A stretch of DNA of 22,548 nucleotides from Actinomycetota bacterium (GCA_016932375.1 JAFGDA010000059.1:1-22548), one strand, 5' to 3'; positions 6,630-15,009 are shown, counted from the stretch's first letter. The notes: generated by a model not told the origin, from the letters alone. Numbers and translations are program-made.

Positions 6630-7481
6630 TTACAGTGATGATGTAATGGTATTTTTTACTGCCTTTGCTTTTTCCCTAAGAATCCCTGTTTCCTCTTCAG
6701 TTATAGGTTTAAATTCATCTGCTATACTGCACGCCCACCATAACAGTTCAGCATGAGAAGGCGATACTGCAGAAGTAACTGGTTTTGAAAGCGTGAATCT
6801 CAGGGTCAGGCAAGCTTCTTCGTAATTGTCTACAGGAGCATACCAGCATTTGGGCCATTTTTTTTCTTCACCTTTATCCCAGGCCCTTTTAGCCAGTGCC
6901 TTTAATGCAAGTATGCCCATATTTTTTTCCTCAGCTTTTCCAAGTACTTCGGGGCCGAAACCATCTTTTAACCAGCAAGCCCAGCTAAAGGGGAAAAGTA
7001 TGCTGTCAAAATCAAATTTATCCATAAGTGCAAGGGCTGCTTCTTCTGAGTGTGCTGAAAAACCAATATAACGGATAATTCCTTTTTCCCTCGCCTCAAT
7101 GAATGCTTCAAGGGCCCCGCCCGGACCAGTTACCGTCTCAACTTCTTTTAAAGTCGATAATCCATGGAGCTGATAGAGGTCAAAATAATCAGTTTTAAGA
7201 AGCTTTAATGATCTTCTTAAATCAATGAATGCTTCATCCCTGGTTCGTTTTAGGGTTTTGCATGCAAGAAAGCAATCTTTTCGATATGATTTCAAGGCAG
7301 GCCCCAGCCTCTCCTGTGCATCTCCGTATTGAGGGGCAACATCAAAATAATTTATTCCCTTGCCGATTGCTTCAGAAACATATCTGGCAGAATCTCTTGC
7401 GCTTTCATTCATTACGACAACGCCTCCAAATCCTATGATGGACAATTTTTCTCCTGTCTTTCCAAGTGTTCTCTTTTCCAT
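6630..7481 (-). CDS. Aldo/keto reductase family oxidoreductase
   Basis: A 283-residue (beta/alpha)8-barrel protein of the aldo/keto reductase superfamily, expected to reduce carbonyl compounds with NAD(P)H in the cytosol. The catalytic tetrad can be placed as D47 (NYFDVAP), Y52 (QYGDAQERLG), K75 (ACKT) and H106 (LYQLHG). The C-terminal part is short compared with classical AKRs of about 320 residues, as in the ferredoxin-like-less predicted-oxidoreductase branch common in anaerobes. A GAGGG lies about 10 nt before the ATG. It ends 65 nt before the HMA gene on the same strand; shared transcription is possible but not required. The physiological substrate is unknown. Confidence 0.9.
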   Translation of the reverse strand: MEKRTLGKTGEKLSIIGFGGVVVMNESARDSARYVSEAIGKGINYFDVAPQYGDAQERLGPALKSYRKDCFLACKTLKRTRDEAFIDLRRSLKLLKTDYFDLYQLHGLSTLKEVETVTGPGGALEAFIEAREKGIIRYIGFSAHSEEAALALMDKFDFDSILFPFSWACWLKDGFGPEVLGKAEEKNMGILALKALAKRAWDKGEEKKWPKCWYAPVDNYEEACLTLRFTLSKPVTSAVSPSHAELLWWACSIADEFKPITEEETGILREKAKAVKNTITSSL

Positions 7482-7624
7482 ATTGATATAACCCTCACTC
7501 TTTTTATTGCCTGAAAATACAAAATTAAATAAAAACCACTGTTTTTATAAACAATAGATTAATAAAAAATTTCAACTATAAAGTTACCTGCATTAATATT
7601 GAACAAGCCTGTTTAATAAAATTA

Positions 7625-8080
7625 TTATATTCCGGAAAAGAATTTTTTCATATATTCGTAATGGGTGCCCCTCCAGTAGTAGCGGCCGCAACTGTGGCAG
7701 TACATGAAATTTTCATGTGTGCTGTAAACATAAGGAGGTACCTTACCTTCCACATCATTTTTCCCGATTTTTACAAGAGGGCTATTGCACACAAGGCACC
7801 TTGTGAGATTGGGCTTGAGAAGTATCCCGAGTTCGGTTTTTATCTGCCTTAGCTGGTTTTTAAGCATGCCATCTTTGACAAACACCGATTTCAAATTACC
7901 GTTTTTGAAAACCTTCCGCCTTAGCATCAGGGAGTCGCGGGTGATGACGACCCTATTTTGTTGTGCAGCAATTTTTATTATCTCATCGTCGTGGGCATTA
8001 TTATAGTACAGCACGTCAAAACCTGCCATGCGCAGGTAGCGGGCAAGTTTTCCAACCATTATATCTGCTATAAACTCCAT
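7625..8080 (-). CDS. Mut7-C RNase domain protein (PIN-like fold with zinc ribbon)
   Basis: A 151-residue protein matching the Mut7-C family: the N-terminal ADIMVGKLARYLRMAGFDV block, acidic residues D6, D31/D32 and D49 (VVITRDS) in the positions of a PIN-type nuclease site, then a zinc ribbon with C95-x2-C98 and C128-x2-C131, and the typical VPP and YYWRGTHYEYM end. The length is normal for stand-alone members. The family is predicted to be an RNase; the target is not known. It starts 24 nt after the stop of the MgtC-family gene on the same strand, so the two are probably co-transcribed. No convincing ribosome site precedes the ATG, which suggests coupling to the upstream gene. Confidence 0.88.
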   Translation of the reverse strand: MEFIADIMVGKLARYLRMAGFDVLYYNNAHDDEIIKIAAQQNRVVITRDSLMLRRKVFKNGNLKSVFVKDGMLKNQLRQIKTELGILLKPNLTRCLVCNSPLVKIGKNDVEGKVPPYVYSTHENFMYCHSCGRYYWRGTHYEYMKKFFSGI

Positions 8081-8104
8081 TTGGCCAAATATCGCCGGGG
8101 TTTC

Positions 8105-8797
8105 TCAGGATATGTTTATTTTCTCAACGCCCTGTATGCGGCTTATACCGTTAATGGCTTTTAAAGAAAAATCGTGGTCCCTGCTGTGAGTATTTATGCC
8201 GAATATTTTTTTATCTGTCCCGGGGTCAAGTTCATATTTTCCGCAGCTTATGTCAGTCGAGATTTTTGCAAGAAAGTTTATTACTGTCTCAAGCTCCTTA
8301 AAATCCCCGGAGACGGTAATCCTTAAAAAATAACGCGGCAGCCTTATTATCCTGTCCTCGAAAAATTTCAGGATGCTTAAGATTAGAAAGCCCAGTATGG
8401 TAACAAGCAGTGCAAGATAATACAATTTTGTCCCGAGTGAAAGTCCTATGGCTGCCACTGTCCAGATGCTTGCTGCAGTGGTGACTCCCTTGACAAGTGG
8501 GCCCTGCCGGAAAATAGCACCCGCACCGATGAACCCTATTCCTGTTACCACACCGGCAGCTATCCTGGTGCTGTCAAAGGAAGCCCCGGCGGAAAATCCA
8601 GAATAAGATACAAGAGTGAACACCGTTGAACCAAGGCAGACTAAGGCATGTGTCCTGAGGCCCGCGGGCCTTTCAGTCTTCTCCCTCTGGAAACCTATGA
8701 TTGCACCGAATATTACAGCAAGGATGCAGGGTAGAAGTATATCCAGCAAGAAACCGGATGTGCTGAAACTTATGTCAGATAAAAGTTTTTCTATCAT
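8105..8797 (-). CDS. MgtC/SapB family membrane protein
   Basis: A 230-residue MgtC-family protein. The hydrophobic N-terminal half (residues about 16-145) has the family signatures GAIIGFQREKTERPAGLRTH (31-50), GIGFIGAGAIF (86-96) and VKGVTTAASIWTVAAIG (102-118), with four to five membrane segments. The C-terminal soluble part (about 150-230) resembles the ACT-like domain of longer MgtC proteins. In pathogens MgtC supports survival at low magnesium and modulates ATP synthase; in free-living bacteria its role is less clear. It is divergent from the protease gene at 9013 and leads the Mut7-C gene. It sits well away from the phosphate locus, although MgtC proteins have been linked to phosphate physiology elsewhere. 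Confidence 0.92.
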   Translation of the reverse strand: MIEKLLSDISFSTSGFLLDILLPCILAVIFGAIIGFQREKTERPAGLRTHALVCLGSTVFTLVSYSGFSAGASFDSTRIAAGVVTGIGFIGAGAIFRQGPLVKGVTTAASIWTVAAIGLSLGTKLYYLALLVTILGFLILSILKFFEDRIIRLPRYFLRITVSGDFKELETVINFLAKISTDISCGKYELDPGTDKKIFGINTHSRDHDFSLKAINGISRIQGVEKINIS

Positions 8798-9012
8798 TTT
8801 TATTACCAGTAAAAATTATTTGCATGATTATTTTAACATATATTGTTTTTACAGTAATATTATTCTCTAAAAAGGATTTTTTTAATTATATCAATAAAAA
8901 GATATAATATGTAAAGATAGGTTTGAAAATCTTAGGTCAGGATTACGGTATTATAAAATCTGCATAAGGAGATTATATTTAAGGATTCCAGGTTTTTAGC
9001 GGGGGTTTGGTT

Positions 9013-10137
9013 ATGTTCAGGTCTTCAATAAAATTGTTTAAAGTGTTTGGCATAGAGGTAAGGCTCGACTACAGCTGGTTTATCATCTTTGCCCTTTTTG
9101 CATATTATTTTGGATTCTATTATTTTCCTTCTGTCCTGCCCGGGATAAACAGGGGAATACTGGTCCTTGTTACAATAATAACTGTGCTGCTTTTTTTCTT
9201 TTCGGTCCTTGTTCATGAGATGAGCCACTCCCTTGTTGCGCGAAGCAAGGGTTCCAATGTAGAGAGGATAACCCTTTTCCTGTTCGGGGGTATGGCAGAA
9301 ATTGAAAAGGAACCTGATAAACCTGTAACCGAGTTCGTTATGGCTATCGCCGGACCGGCAGCAAGTTTTGCAATGGCGGCAATATTTGGCGTGATATGGG
9401 GAATCTCCGGCGGACTTCCCCTTGTAATGGAGCCTGCCAGATACCTGGCAATTATAAATATTGTTTTAGGGGTGTTTAATATGCTCCCGGGTTTTCCCCT
9501 TGATGGCGGAAGGGTATTGAGATCCATAATATGGAAAGTAACCGGAAACCTTAAAAAGGCTACTTTCATCGCCTCAACAGCGGGCAGGGTTATTGGATTT
9601 TTAATAATTGCTGCAGGAATATTCTTTTTCTTCACAGGGAATTTCCTTAACGGTGTGTGGCTTGCATTCATAGGATGGTTTCTGCAATCTTCTGCCCAGA
9701 TGGGTTACAGGCAGCTTGTATTTGAGACTGCCATAAAAGGAGTTAAAGTAAAGGATATAATAAATGAGGAACTCGTAATAATTGATAAGGATATCACCAT
9801 AAAAGACCTGATTGACCATTATTTTATGAAATACAGGTTCGGCAGGTTTCCTGTAGTTGAAGATATGAAGGGCCAGGAATTTATAGGGGTGATATCGCTT
9901 AATGATGTAAAATCCCTTGACCGTGAGCAGTGGGGGACTACGACAGCAGGTGACATAGTGAAGTCTTATTCTGAGAAGGAAATTGTACCGGCGAATATGG
10001 AAGTATCTGATGCCATAAAGAAAATGGGAAAGAATAACCTCGGGCACCTGATTATCATGTCCGGCCGGAGAATTACCGGAATGATTACCAAAAGTGATGT
10101 AATGAGGTTTATACAACTCCAGTCCGAGTTTCATTAA
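9013..10137 (+). CDS. Site-2 protease family (M50) membrane metalloprotease with tandem CBS domains
   Basis: A 374-residue intramembrane zinc protease. The catalytic HEMSH is at residues 68-72 (H68, E69, H72) within a membrane helix, and the third zinc ligand is D164 in NMLPGFPLDGGR. Helices at about 19-40, 48-75, 105-135, 143-170 and 190-228 make the membrane core, and two CBS motifs follow (about 246-302 and 310-370), likely sensing an adenine nucleotide. This matches the S2P-CBS group described in archaea and many bacteria; substrates are usually anti-sigma factors or membrane proteins, but none is identifiable here. I chose the ATG at 9013 because GGGGG stands 7 nt before it; the frame is open from a TTG two codons earlier. 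A terminator-like hairpin follows at 10404. Confidence 0.92.
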   Translation: MFRSSIKLFKVFGIEVRLDYSWFIIFALFAYYFGFYYFPSVLPGINRGILVLVTIITVLLFFFSVLVHEMSHSLVARSKGSNVERITLFLFGGMAEIEKEPDKPVTEFVMAIAGPAASFAMAAIFGVIWGISGGLPLVMEPARYLAIINIVLGVFNMLPGFPLDGGRVLRSIIWKVTGNLKKATFIASTAGRVIGFLIIAAGIFFFFTGNFLNGVWLAFIGWFLQSSAQMGYRQLVFETAIKGVKVKDIINEELVIIDKDITIKDLIDHYFMKYRFGRFPVVEDMKGQEFIGVISLNDVKSLDREQWGTTTAGDIVKSYSEKEIVPANMEVSDAIKKMGKNNLGHLIIMSGRRITGMITKSDVMRFIQLQSEFH

Positions 10138-10154
10138 AAGCATACACCGGCTGA

Positions 10155-10385
10155 CAGGGGATTATTAAGTATGGATTTGAATACGCTTCTTTCTACTTTA
10201 TCCTGTTAAAAGAGCTGCTTTTTATGCTGCGCAAATTAACCAGGGACAAATACCCCGGGCTTTTATTAATCGGCCAGGCGGGACTGGTGGTAAAAAGTAC
10301 CGGCAGGGATTCCTATATTAAAAATATAATGAAAAAAGCGGAACGTGCAACGGCAGAATTGAATATATCGGTAAAAAATATATAA
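10155..10385 (+). pseudogene. Small hypothetical or frameshifted gene
   Basis: One frame is open from 10155 to TAA at 10383-10385. Its only ATG before the last third is at 10224 (53 codons: MLRKLTRDKYPGLLLIGQAG onward) and has no ribosome site. In another frame, CAGGGG stands 10 nt before ATG at 10171, but that frame stops after 12 codons (MDLNTLLSTLSC). A -1 shift at about 10206 would join them into a peptide of roughly 70 residues continuing LLKELLFMLRKL. Either a one-base lesion broke a small gene or only the short 3' part is used. I do not recognise the family. Confidence 0.3.
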
Positions 10386-10403
10386 TTACTGTTTTAAAAG
10401 ACA

Positions 10404-10427
10404 GGCAGGAAGCACCTGCCCGGTTTT
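10404..10427 (+). terminator. Probable rho-independent terminator
   Basis: GGCAGG (10404-10409) and CCTGCC (10415-10420) form a 6-bp GC-rich stem with a 5-nt loop, followed after CGG by TTTT. It would end transcription from the protease gene and the small ORF before the HAD hydrolase. Confidence 0.55.
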
Positions 10428-10442
10428 GTATAAAAGGCTGGA

Positions 10443-11351
10443 ATGAAAGGAAAATTAAAGTTGTTAATCAGTAAAGAGGTTAAAAAACCAGGATACAAAT
10501 TATTCGGGGACCACAGGGAAAAGATCAGGGACGGATTAGGCGAACTAAAAGTAATCTATACGGATCTCGATGGGACCCTGTATAATGACCGCGGGTGCAT
10601 AATAAAGGACCGGGAAGGAAAATATTATTTTAAAGCTGTAAGGCTGCTTGAAGATATAGAAAAAAAGGGCCTGAAAATCGTAATAGTTTCCGGAAGGGAC
10701 AAATACCAGTTGAAGTATCATTCCCAGGTAATCGGGATAAGCGACTATATAGCCGAACTCGGGGCCGAGGCTGTCTATAATGACGGCAAAGATGTACATA
10801 TAACATTTGATAATGGAAGGCATATTCATGACCTTACATATGGGAGCAGGGAACTTGAAAAAATAATAGATTTAATGAATAAAAACTTTCCCGGTAAAAT
10901 AGAGAGCCGGATGGAATGGAGCAGGTACCGGTCATTCAATGCAGTATTTTTTGGGGAAATTGACCTTGATTATGGAAATGAAATTCTTAAGAAAGCCGGT
11001 TATGATGGGCTGGAATTTGTAGATAACGGGATTTCCCGGCTGGTAAAGCTGGACCTGGATGTTGAAAAACTTCATATATACAACCTGATGCCGGAAGGCG
11101 TTAATAAGGCAAGCGGTGTAAGGTTTGACCGGGAGTCAAGGGGTCTTGAAATTGAAAACTGCATAGCCCTCGGGGACTCGCCGGAGGACCTTAAAATGGC
11201 CGGTGAGGTAAAATATTTCTTCCTTATGAAGAATGCCCTTGAACAGAGAGAAGCAATAGAAAAAGAGCTTGCGTCGCATGATAATGTATATTTAACCGGG
11301 GAAATAATGAACAAGGGGTGGTATGAAGTGATGAGTTTCCTCCTCGGCTGA
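10443..11351 (+). CDS. HAD superfamily hydrolase (class IIB / Cof-like phosphatase)
   Basis: A 302-residue HAD-type phosphatase. Motif I is TDLDGTLY (nucleophile D41, acid D43), motif II is VSGRD (S83), motif III is K222 in GVNKASGV, and motif IV is ALGDSPEDLKMA (D245, D249). The long insertion between motifs II and III is the class IIB cap, shared with sugar-phosphate and mannosyl-3-phosphoglycerate or sucrose-phosphate phosphatases. The exact substrate cannot be assigned. Motif I normally comes within the first 10-15 residues; here it follows a 36-residue, lysine-rich leader, so either an extension is real or translation begins later, though no better start is visible. Only a weak GGCTGGA precedes the ATG. 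Confidence 0.88.
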   Translation: MKGKLKLLISKEVKKPGYKLFGDHREKIRDGLGELKVIYTDLDGTLYNDRGCIIKDREGKYYFKAVRLLEDIEKKGLKIVIVSGRDKYQLKYHSQVIGISDYIAELGAEAVYNDGKDVHITFDNGRHIHDLTYGSRELEKIIDLMNKNFPGKIESRMEWSRYRSFNAVFFGEIDLDYGNEILKKAGYDGLEFVDNGISRLVKLDLDVEKLHIYNLMPEGVNKASGVRFDRESRGLEIENCIALGDSPEDLKMAGEVKYFFLMKNALEQREAIEKELASHDNVYLTGEIMNKGWYEVMSFLLG

Positions 11352-11657
11352 AATTTGGGACCCGGTGACAGCCGCTGCGGTTTGCTCCATTCCGGTTATC
11401 ACCGGTTTAACGGGAAACATATACAGGATAACCTCTATTATTTATATAAATGAGTAATATAAAGTAGTAAAACCAGCTGTAAATTTTTATTGTTTTTATA
11501 AAAAAAAGGCAGCATTTAATTTATAATAGTTAAGGGATATCAAATATTAGTACCGGATTGATTCAACGAAATACATAAAAAGCTGATTATGGATTAAGCT
11601 ATACAGGGAGTACAGGTAATAAATTTGCTATCAGGCATATCATAGGAGATGATATTA
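11352..11657 (+). other. Non-coding stretch between HAD hydrolase and YtxH-like gene
   Basis: About 300 bases without a supported gene. A small hairpin, CCGGT (11392-11396) with ACCGG (11401-11405) followed by TTTAA, could weakly terminate the HAD transcript. TATAAT at 11522-11527 is a possible -10 box for the next gene, but I see no matching -35. Nothing else stands out. Confidence 0.4.
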
Positions 11658-11954
11658 ATGGATAAAATTAAGGATAAAAAGGAAAACAGGGAAGTTTGCC
11701 GTAAAGAGGGCTGTTCATTTTGCGATTTTTTTATACTTAGCCTGGTCTCAGCGGGGTGCGGTTTTATTGTAGGGCTGCTATTTGCCCCCGGATCGGGAGC
11801 CAGAACAAGGAAAGTCCTTGTTAAAAGAATAAAGGAACTTATAGACAGGGGAAAATTTGTGTTTCTGGAAGCAAGAATCTTTGGTGAAGAATTCCTGGAT
11901 AAAAGCAAGGAAAAGGTGGAAGAAGTTGCTTCAAAGGTCAGGACAGTCAAATAA
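11658..11954 (+). CDS. YtxH-like small membrane protein
   Basis: A 98-residue protein with a cysteine-containing charged N-terminus, one membrane segment (about 24-44), the YtxH-type glycine-rich turn GFIVGLLFAPGSGARTRK (35-52) and a long amphipathic, charged helix to the C-terminus. YtxH-domain proteins are general-stress membrane proteins of uncertain function. The start is set at 11658 because AGGAGATGAT (11644-11653), a close match to the anti-Shine-Dalgarno complement, leaves a 9-nt spacing. An in-frame ATG at 11649 lies inside this site and is unlikely to be used. The cysteines at 14, 19 and 22 are unusual for the family. Confidence 0.7.
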   Translation: MDKIKDKKENREVCRKEGCSFCDFFILSLVSAGCGFIVGLLFAPGSGARTRKVLVKRIKELIDRGKFVFLEARIFGEEFLDKSKEKVEEVASKVRTVK

Positions 11955-12050
11955 CCACTTAACCACCTGGTGCATATGTAAGATTCTCATGACGGATATT
12001 GCATAAATTGCAGCATATTTGATAAATCCCATGTTAAGGTTGACATAGCA

Positions 12051-12079
12051 TTGACATGGTAATATTACTATAGTAAACT
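12051..12079 (+). promoter_or_regulatory. Candidate promoter of the tRNA cluster
   Basis: A perfect TTGACA (12051-12056), 17 nt, then TAAACT (12074-12079), 72 nt ahead of the first tRNA. A second TTGACA at 12040-12045 has no well-spaced -10, and TATAGT (12069-12074) does not fit either -35. The exact pairing is uncertain. Confidence 0.5.
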
Positions 12080-12150
12080 CTACGATTGCTAATTTAATCG
12101 GCAGGCTGGCGGCCTGAGGTTAAAAGGTTGTTAGGCGGATGAGTTAGCGC

Positions 12151-12226
12151 GGGCCGTTAGCTCAGTAGGTAGAGCACCGGACTTTTAATCCGGGTGTCGA
12201 AGGTTCGATCCCTTCACGGCTCACCA
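12151..12226 (+). tRNA. tRNA-Lys (anticodon TTT)
   Basis: A 76-nt cloverleaf with encoded CCA. The acceptor GGGCCGT pairs with ACGGCTC (one G-U). The anticodon stem CCGGA/TCCGG encloses loop CTTTTAA, and the T arm has GGTTCGATCC. Confidence 0.97.
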
Positions 12227-12230
12227 TTTA

Positions 12231-12305
12231 GGCCTGTTCGTCTAGTGGTTAGGACAGAAGGTTTTCAACCTTCAAACAGGAGTTCAATTCTCCTACAGGC
12301 TACCA
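12231..12305 (+). tRNA. tRNA-Glu (anticodon TTC)
   Basis: A 75-nt cloverleaf with encoded CCA. The anticodon stem GAAGG/CCTTC encloses loop TTTTCAA, the T loop is TTCAATT, and the acceptor GGCCTGT pairs with ACAGGCT with G-U at the first pair. It begins 4 nt after tRNA-Lys. Confidence 0.96.
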
Positions 12306-12310
12306 GTAGT

Positions 12311-12386
12311 GGGCGTTTAGCTCAGTTGGGAGAGCACCTGCCTTACAAGCAGGGGGTCGCAGGTTCAAGCCCTGCAACGCCCACCA
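12311..12386 (+). tRNA. tRNA-Val (anticodon TAC)
   Basis: A 76-nt cloverleaf with encoded CCA. The acceptor GGGCGTT pairs with AACGCCC, and the anticodon stem CCTGC/GCAGG encloses loop CTTACAA. Confidence 0.97.
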
Positions 12387-12404
12387 TATTTAAGTTACGA
12401 TAGC

Positions 12405-12481
12405 GGAGCTGTCGTCTAGCGGTTCAGGACACATGCCTGTCACGCATGAGATCGCGGGTTCAAATCCCGTCAGCTCCGCCA
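12405..12481 (+). tRNA. tRNA-Asp (anticodon GTC)
   Basis: A 77-nt cloverleaf with encoded CCA. The acceptor GGAGCTG pairs with CAGCTCC with G as discriminator, and the anticodon stem CATGC/GCATG encloses loop CTGTCAC. Confidence 0.97.
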
Positions 12482-12625
12482 GTATTGTTGAGTTTAGGAA
12501 TGAATTCCCAGGTTTCTGATTGCAGGAAAGGGGTTGGTGTATTTTTTAGTGGTAAAAAATTGCAGTAACGCGTTCCGGCAGTATATTGTTACCAGGGGAA
12601 TACATAAGGGGAGCAGGTCATTTGT

Positions 12626-12701
12626 GGCGAGATAGCTCAGTTGGTAGAGCAGTGGACTGAAAATCCATGTGTCCGCAGTTCAATTCTGCGTCTCGCCACC
12701 A
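12626..12701 (+). tRNA. tRNA-Phe (anticodon GAA)
   Basis: A 76-nt cloverleaf with encoded CCA. The acceptor GGCGAGA pairs with TCTCGCC, and the anticodon loop is CTGAAAA. It is separated from tRNA-Asp by 144 nt with no clear gene, so it may have its own promoter. Confidence 0.97.
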
Positions 12702-12832
12702 GCTTCAACCTTTTATAAACTTTTCAGTTCTCCACCAAAATTACAGGCATCACGTCACCTGGCAGCATGGCATAACTTTTCTTAATCCTGCATCAGTGAT
12801 ATCATAATTTTAAAAAACAGGGGTGTCCGTAA

Positions 12833-14233
12833 ATGCCTGTCCAGGATATCTATCTATACATATCATTGTTCATTAATGCAGTTTTACTCGGAATTATTAT
12901 TTATTACGGGTTGAAACACGGTGGCATAAACAGGGGTTTCAAAGATACCCCGGATGCTCACAGGGGAACACTTAAAATGCCTGTGCAACCAGGTAATCTG
13001 GAAAAACCATTTATCCCCCTAACTTCGCAAAACGCAGAAAGGGTCAGTGGTATAAAAGGTACAGGCAATCAGGATGAGGGTGAAAAACTGGTAAAACAGG
13101 TGCCGGCAGCATCCCTTAAAGCCAGCAGGGATTCCCTGGTGCTCGAAAACCTGCTTGACAATATCCCACCTGGAGTTATGGTAATTGACCGGGACAGGAG
13201 GATCCTTAAAATAAATGAAGGCCTTTTGAACCTTTTTTACATTGACAGGGCAGAAACCATCGGGGAGAGGACCATATTCGTGTTCAATAACAGCAGGCTC
13301 GAGGCCCTGATCTCAAAGGCATTTTCTCAGCCGGTGCCTGTAAGGGAAAACGTGGTCTTCTACAGGGAAGAGGACCTTTATATAAATGTTGAAGTCATCC
13401 CCGTAAGCCTAAAAAAAATATCCCCGGGGGTCACCGGCCCGGGATTTTCATCTTACGGTTCTTTATATGGCAGGGATAGTGAAGGTGGAGAGGAGATAAA
13501 TTTAATTATACTGTTTAATAATATAACCGGTGAAATGGAATTCTCAAAATTACGGAGCCAGTTCGTTGCCAATGTGTCGCACGAAATGAGGACTCCCCTG
13601 ACATCAATAAGGGGTTATCTTGAGACGCTGTCTGCGACTGATATCACCAGTGACATGGTTAAAACAAAAAGCTATCTTGAAAAGAGCCTTAATGAAGTCG
13701 AAAAATTGAATTTCCTGATAAAGGACGTTCTTGACCTTTCAAGGATAGAATACAGGAGGAATGTCTTATTCAAGGATAAGACCGAACTTGTGGAAATAAT
13801 AAATAATTGCATAAATTTCCTGGATCCCCTGGCCAAAAATAACAACAATAAAATTATTTTCAAACATAACCAGGATCATGTTTACATCAATGCCGATGAA
13901 GAGCTCATACAGCAGATGGTCCGGAACCTTATGGAAAATGTGATTTTCCATGCAGGAAGCGATGCCAGGCTTGATATAAGTCTCAGGGATGAAAAAGACA
14001 GGGTTGTAATTGATTTCAAGGACAACGGAGCCGGAATAAGCGAGGAGGACAGGCCCTTTATATTCCAGAGGTTTTACAGGGGTAAAAATACGCCTTTTTC
14101 AAAGAGGACAGGTTCTGGACTGGGGCTTGCGATTGTAAAACACACCGTTGAGCTGCACAAGGGAAAAATAAAAGTCGATAGTTCGCCCGGGGAGGGAACG
14201 CACTTCCATATCACTTTTCCAAAAAAAAGTTAA
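12833..14233 (+). CDS. phoR: PhoR-like sensor histidine kinase
   Basis: A 466-residue membrane kinase. It has one N-terminal membrane helix (about 7-26), a polar linker, a PAS-like domain (about 100-235), a HisKA dimerisation helix with the phospho-accepting histidine in VSHEMRTPLTS (H250), and a HATPase domain with N-box residues N365/N369, G1 box DNGAG (397-401) and G2 box GSGLG (427-431). The single TM helix followed by PAS fits PhoR, which senses phosphate indirectly through the Pst/PhoU complex rather than by an outside domain. The assignment rests on the following regulator and pstSCA-phoU. AGGGGTG lies 7 nt before the ATG. The kinase precedes its regulator here; regulator-first is the commoner order. 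Confidence 0.85.
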   Translation: MPVQDIYLYISLFINAVLLGIIIYYGLKHGGINRGFKDTPDAHRGTLKMPVQPGNLEKPFIPLTSQNAERVSGIKGTGNQDEGEKLVKQVPAASLKASRDSLVLENLLDNIPPGVMVIDRDRRILKINEGLLNLFYIDRAETIGERTIFVFNNSRLEALISKAFSQPVPVRENVVFYREEDLYINVEVIPVSLKKISPGVTGPGFSSYGSLYGRDSEGGEEINLIILFNNITGEMEFSKLRSQFVANVSHEMRTPLTSIRGYLETLSATDITSDMVKTKSYLEKSLNEVEKLNFLIKDVLDLSRIEYRRNVLFKDKTELVEIINNCINFLDPLAKNNNNKIIFKHNQDHVYINADEELIQQMVRNLMENVIFHAGSDARLDISLRDEKDRVVIDFKDNGAGISEEDRPFIFQRFYRGKNTPFSKRTGSGLGLAIVKHTVELHKGKIKVDSSPGEGTHFHITFPKKS

Positions 14234-14298
14234 GGATATAATTAGTATGAATATAATGCAATGTATGTTTTATTTAAACTAATATATAAGCAGGTAAA

Positions 14299-15009
14299 AT
14301 GCCAGGATTAATATATATCGTGGATGACAATGAAAGCATCCTTGAAATCCTTGAATATAATTTAAGCAATAATGGATACAGGACCAGGGTTTTTAAAAAT
14401 GGCAAAAGTTTCCTGGGCTCCTTTAATGAAAAAAAACCTGATCTTGTAATATTAGATCTTATGCTTCCGGATATGGACGGATATGACATATGCAAGGAAA
14501 TAAGGGAAAAAACTTCTGTCCCTGTATTGATTCTCAGTGCGCGGGGTGAAGAATTCGATAAGGTGCTTGGTCTTGAACTTGGTGCTGATGATTATATGGT
14601 AAAGCCTTTCGGTATAAGGGAACTTTTGGCCCGGGTTAAAAATATTTTGAAAAGGATAGGTGCCGGACCGGGGGAGCCGGGAGCAAAACCCCTTCAAAAA
14701 GAGTACGATTTTGGAGGCATAAGATTGTGCGTGGATGAGGAAAAACATGAGATTATCCTGGGCGGAAGGCCGGTGGGGCTTAATCCCAAGGAATTCATGG
14801 TAGTGGTGCTCCTTCTCAAAAATATGGACAGCCTGGTACCAAGGATGGAACTTATAAAAAGTGTATGGGGCGCCGATTATTACGGAGACACACGAACCCT
14901 CGATGTCCATATAAGGAGGATAAGGGAAAAAATGTCATACGGGGACTTCGGCAGGGATTTTATAAAAACGGTCCATGGACTGGGATATAAGGTAACGAGC
15001 AGGATTTAA
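14299..15009 (+). CDS. phoB: PhoB/PhoP-like response regulator (OmpR family)
   Basis: A 236-residue two-domain regulator. The receiver domain has the acidic pair D9/D10, the phosphorylation site D53 (VILDLMLPDMDG), S80 and K102 (VKPF). The C-terminal OmpR-type winged helix (about 137-235) has the RTLDVHIRRIREKM recognition helix and HGLGYK wing. It should be phosphorylated by the kinase ending 65 nt upstream and bind direct repeats upstream of phosphate-starvation genes such as pstS, 104 nt downstream. AGCAGG precedes the ATG. The pairing with the Pst genes makes PhoB/PhoP the best name; the sequence alone would only say OmpR family. Confidence 0.88.
   Translation: MPGLIYIVDDNESILEILEYNLSNNGYRTRVFKNGKSFLGSFNEKKPDLVILDLMLPDMDGYDICKEIREKTSVPVLILSARGEEFDKVLGLELGADDYMVKPFGIRELLARVKNILKRIGAGPGEPGAKPLQKEYDFGGIRLCVDEEKHEIILGGRPVGLNPKEFMVVVLLLKNMDSLVPRMELIKSVWGADYYGDTRTLDVHIRRIREKMSYGDFGRDFIKTVHGLGYKVTSRI

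Noticed and set aside
9601..10143. Minus-strand 180-codon frame opposite the protease gene
   Set aside because: Shadow of the CBS-domain coding region.
12194..12403. 69-codon plus-strand frame across the tRNA cluster
   Set aside because: It overlaps tRNA-Lys, tRNA-Glu and tRNA-Val; the translation is a known type of spurious tRNA-derived peptide.
12151..12701. tRNA cluster as an integration site for a mobile element
   Set aside because: No integrase, no duplicated tRNA 3' end and no cargo genes next to it were seen.
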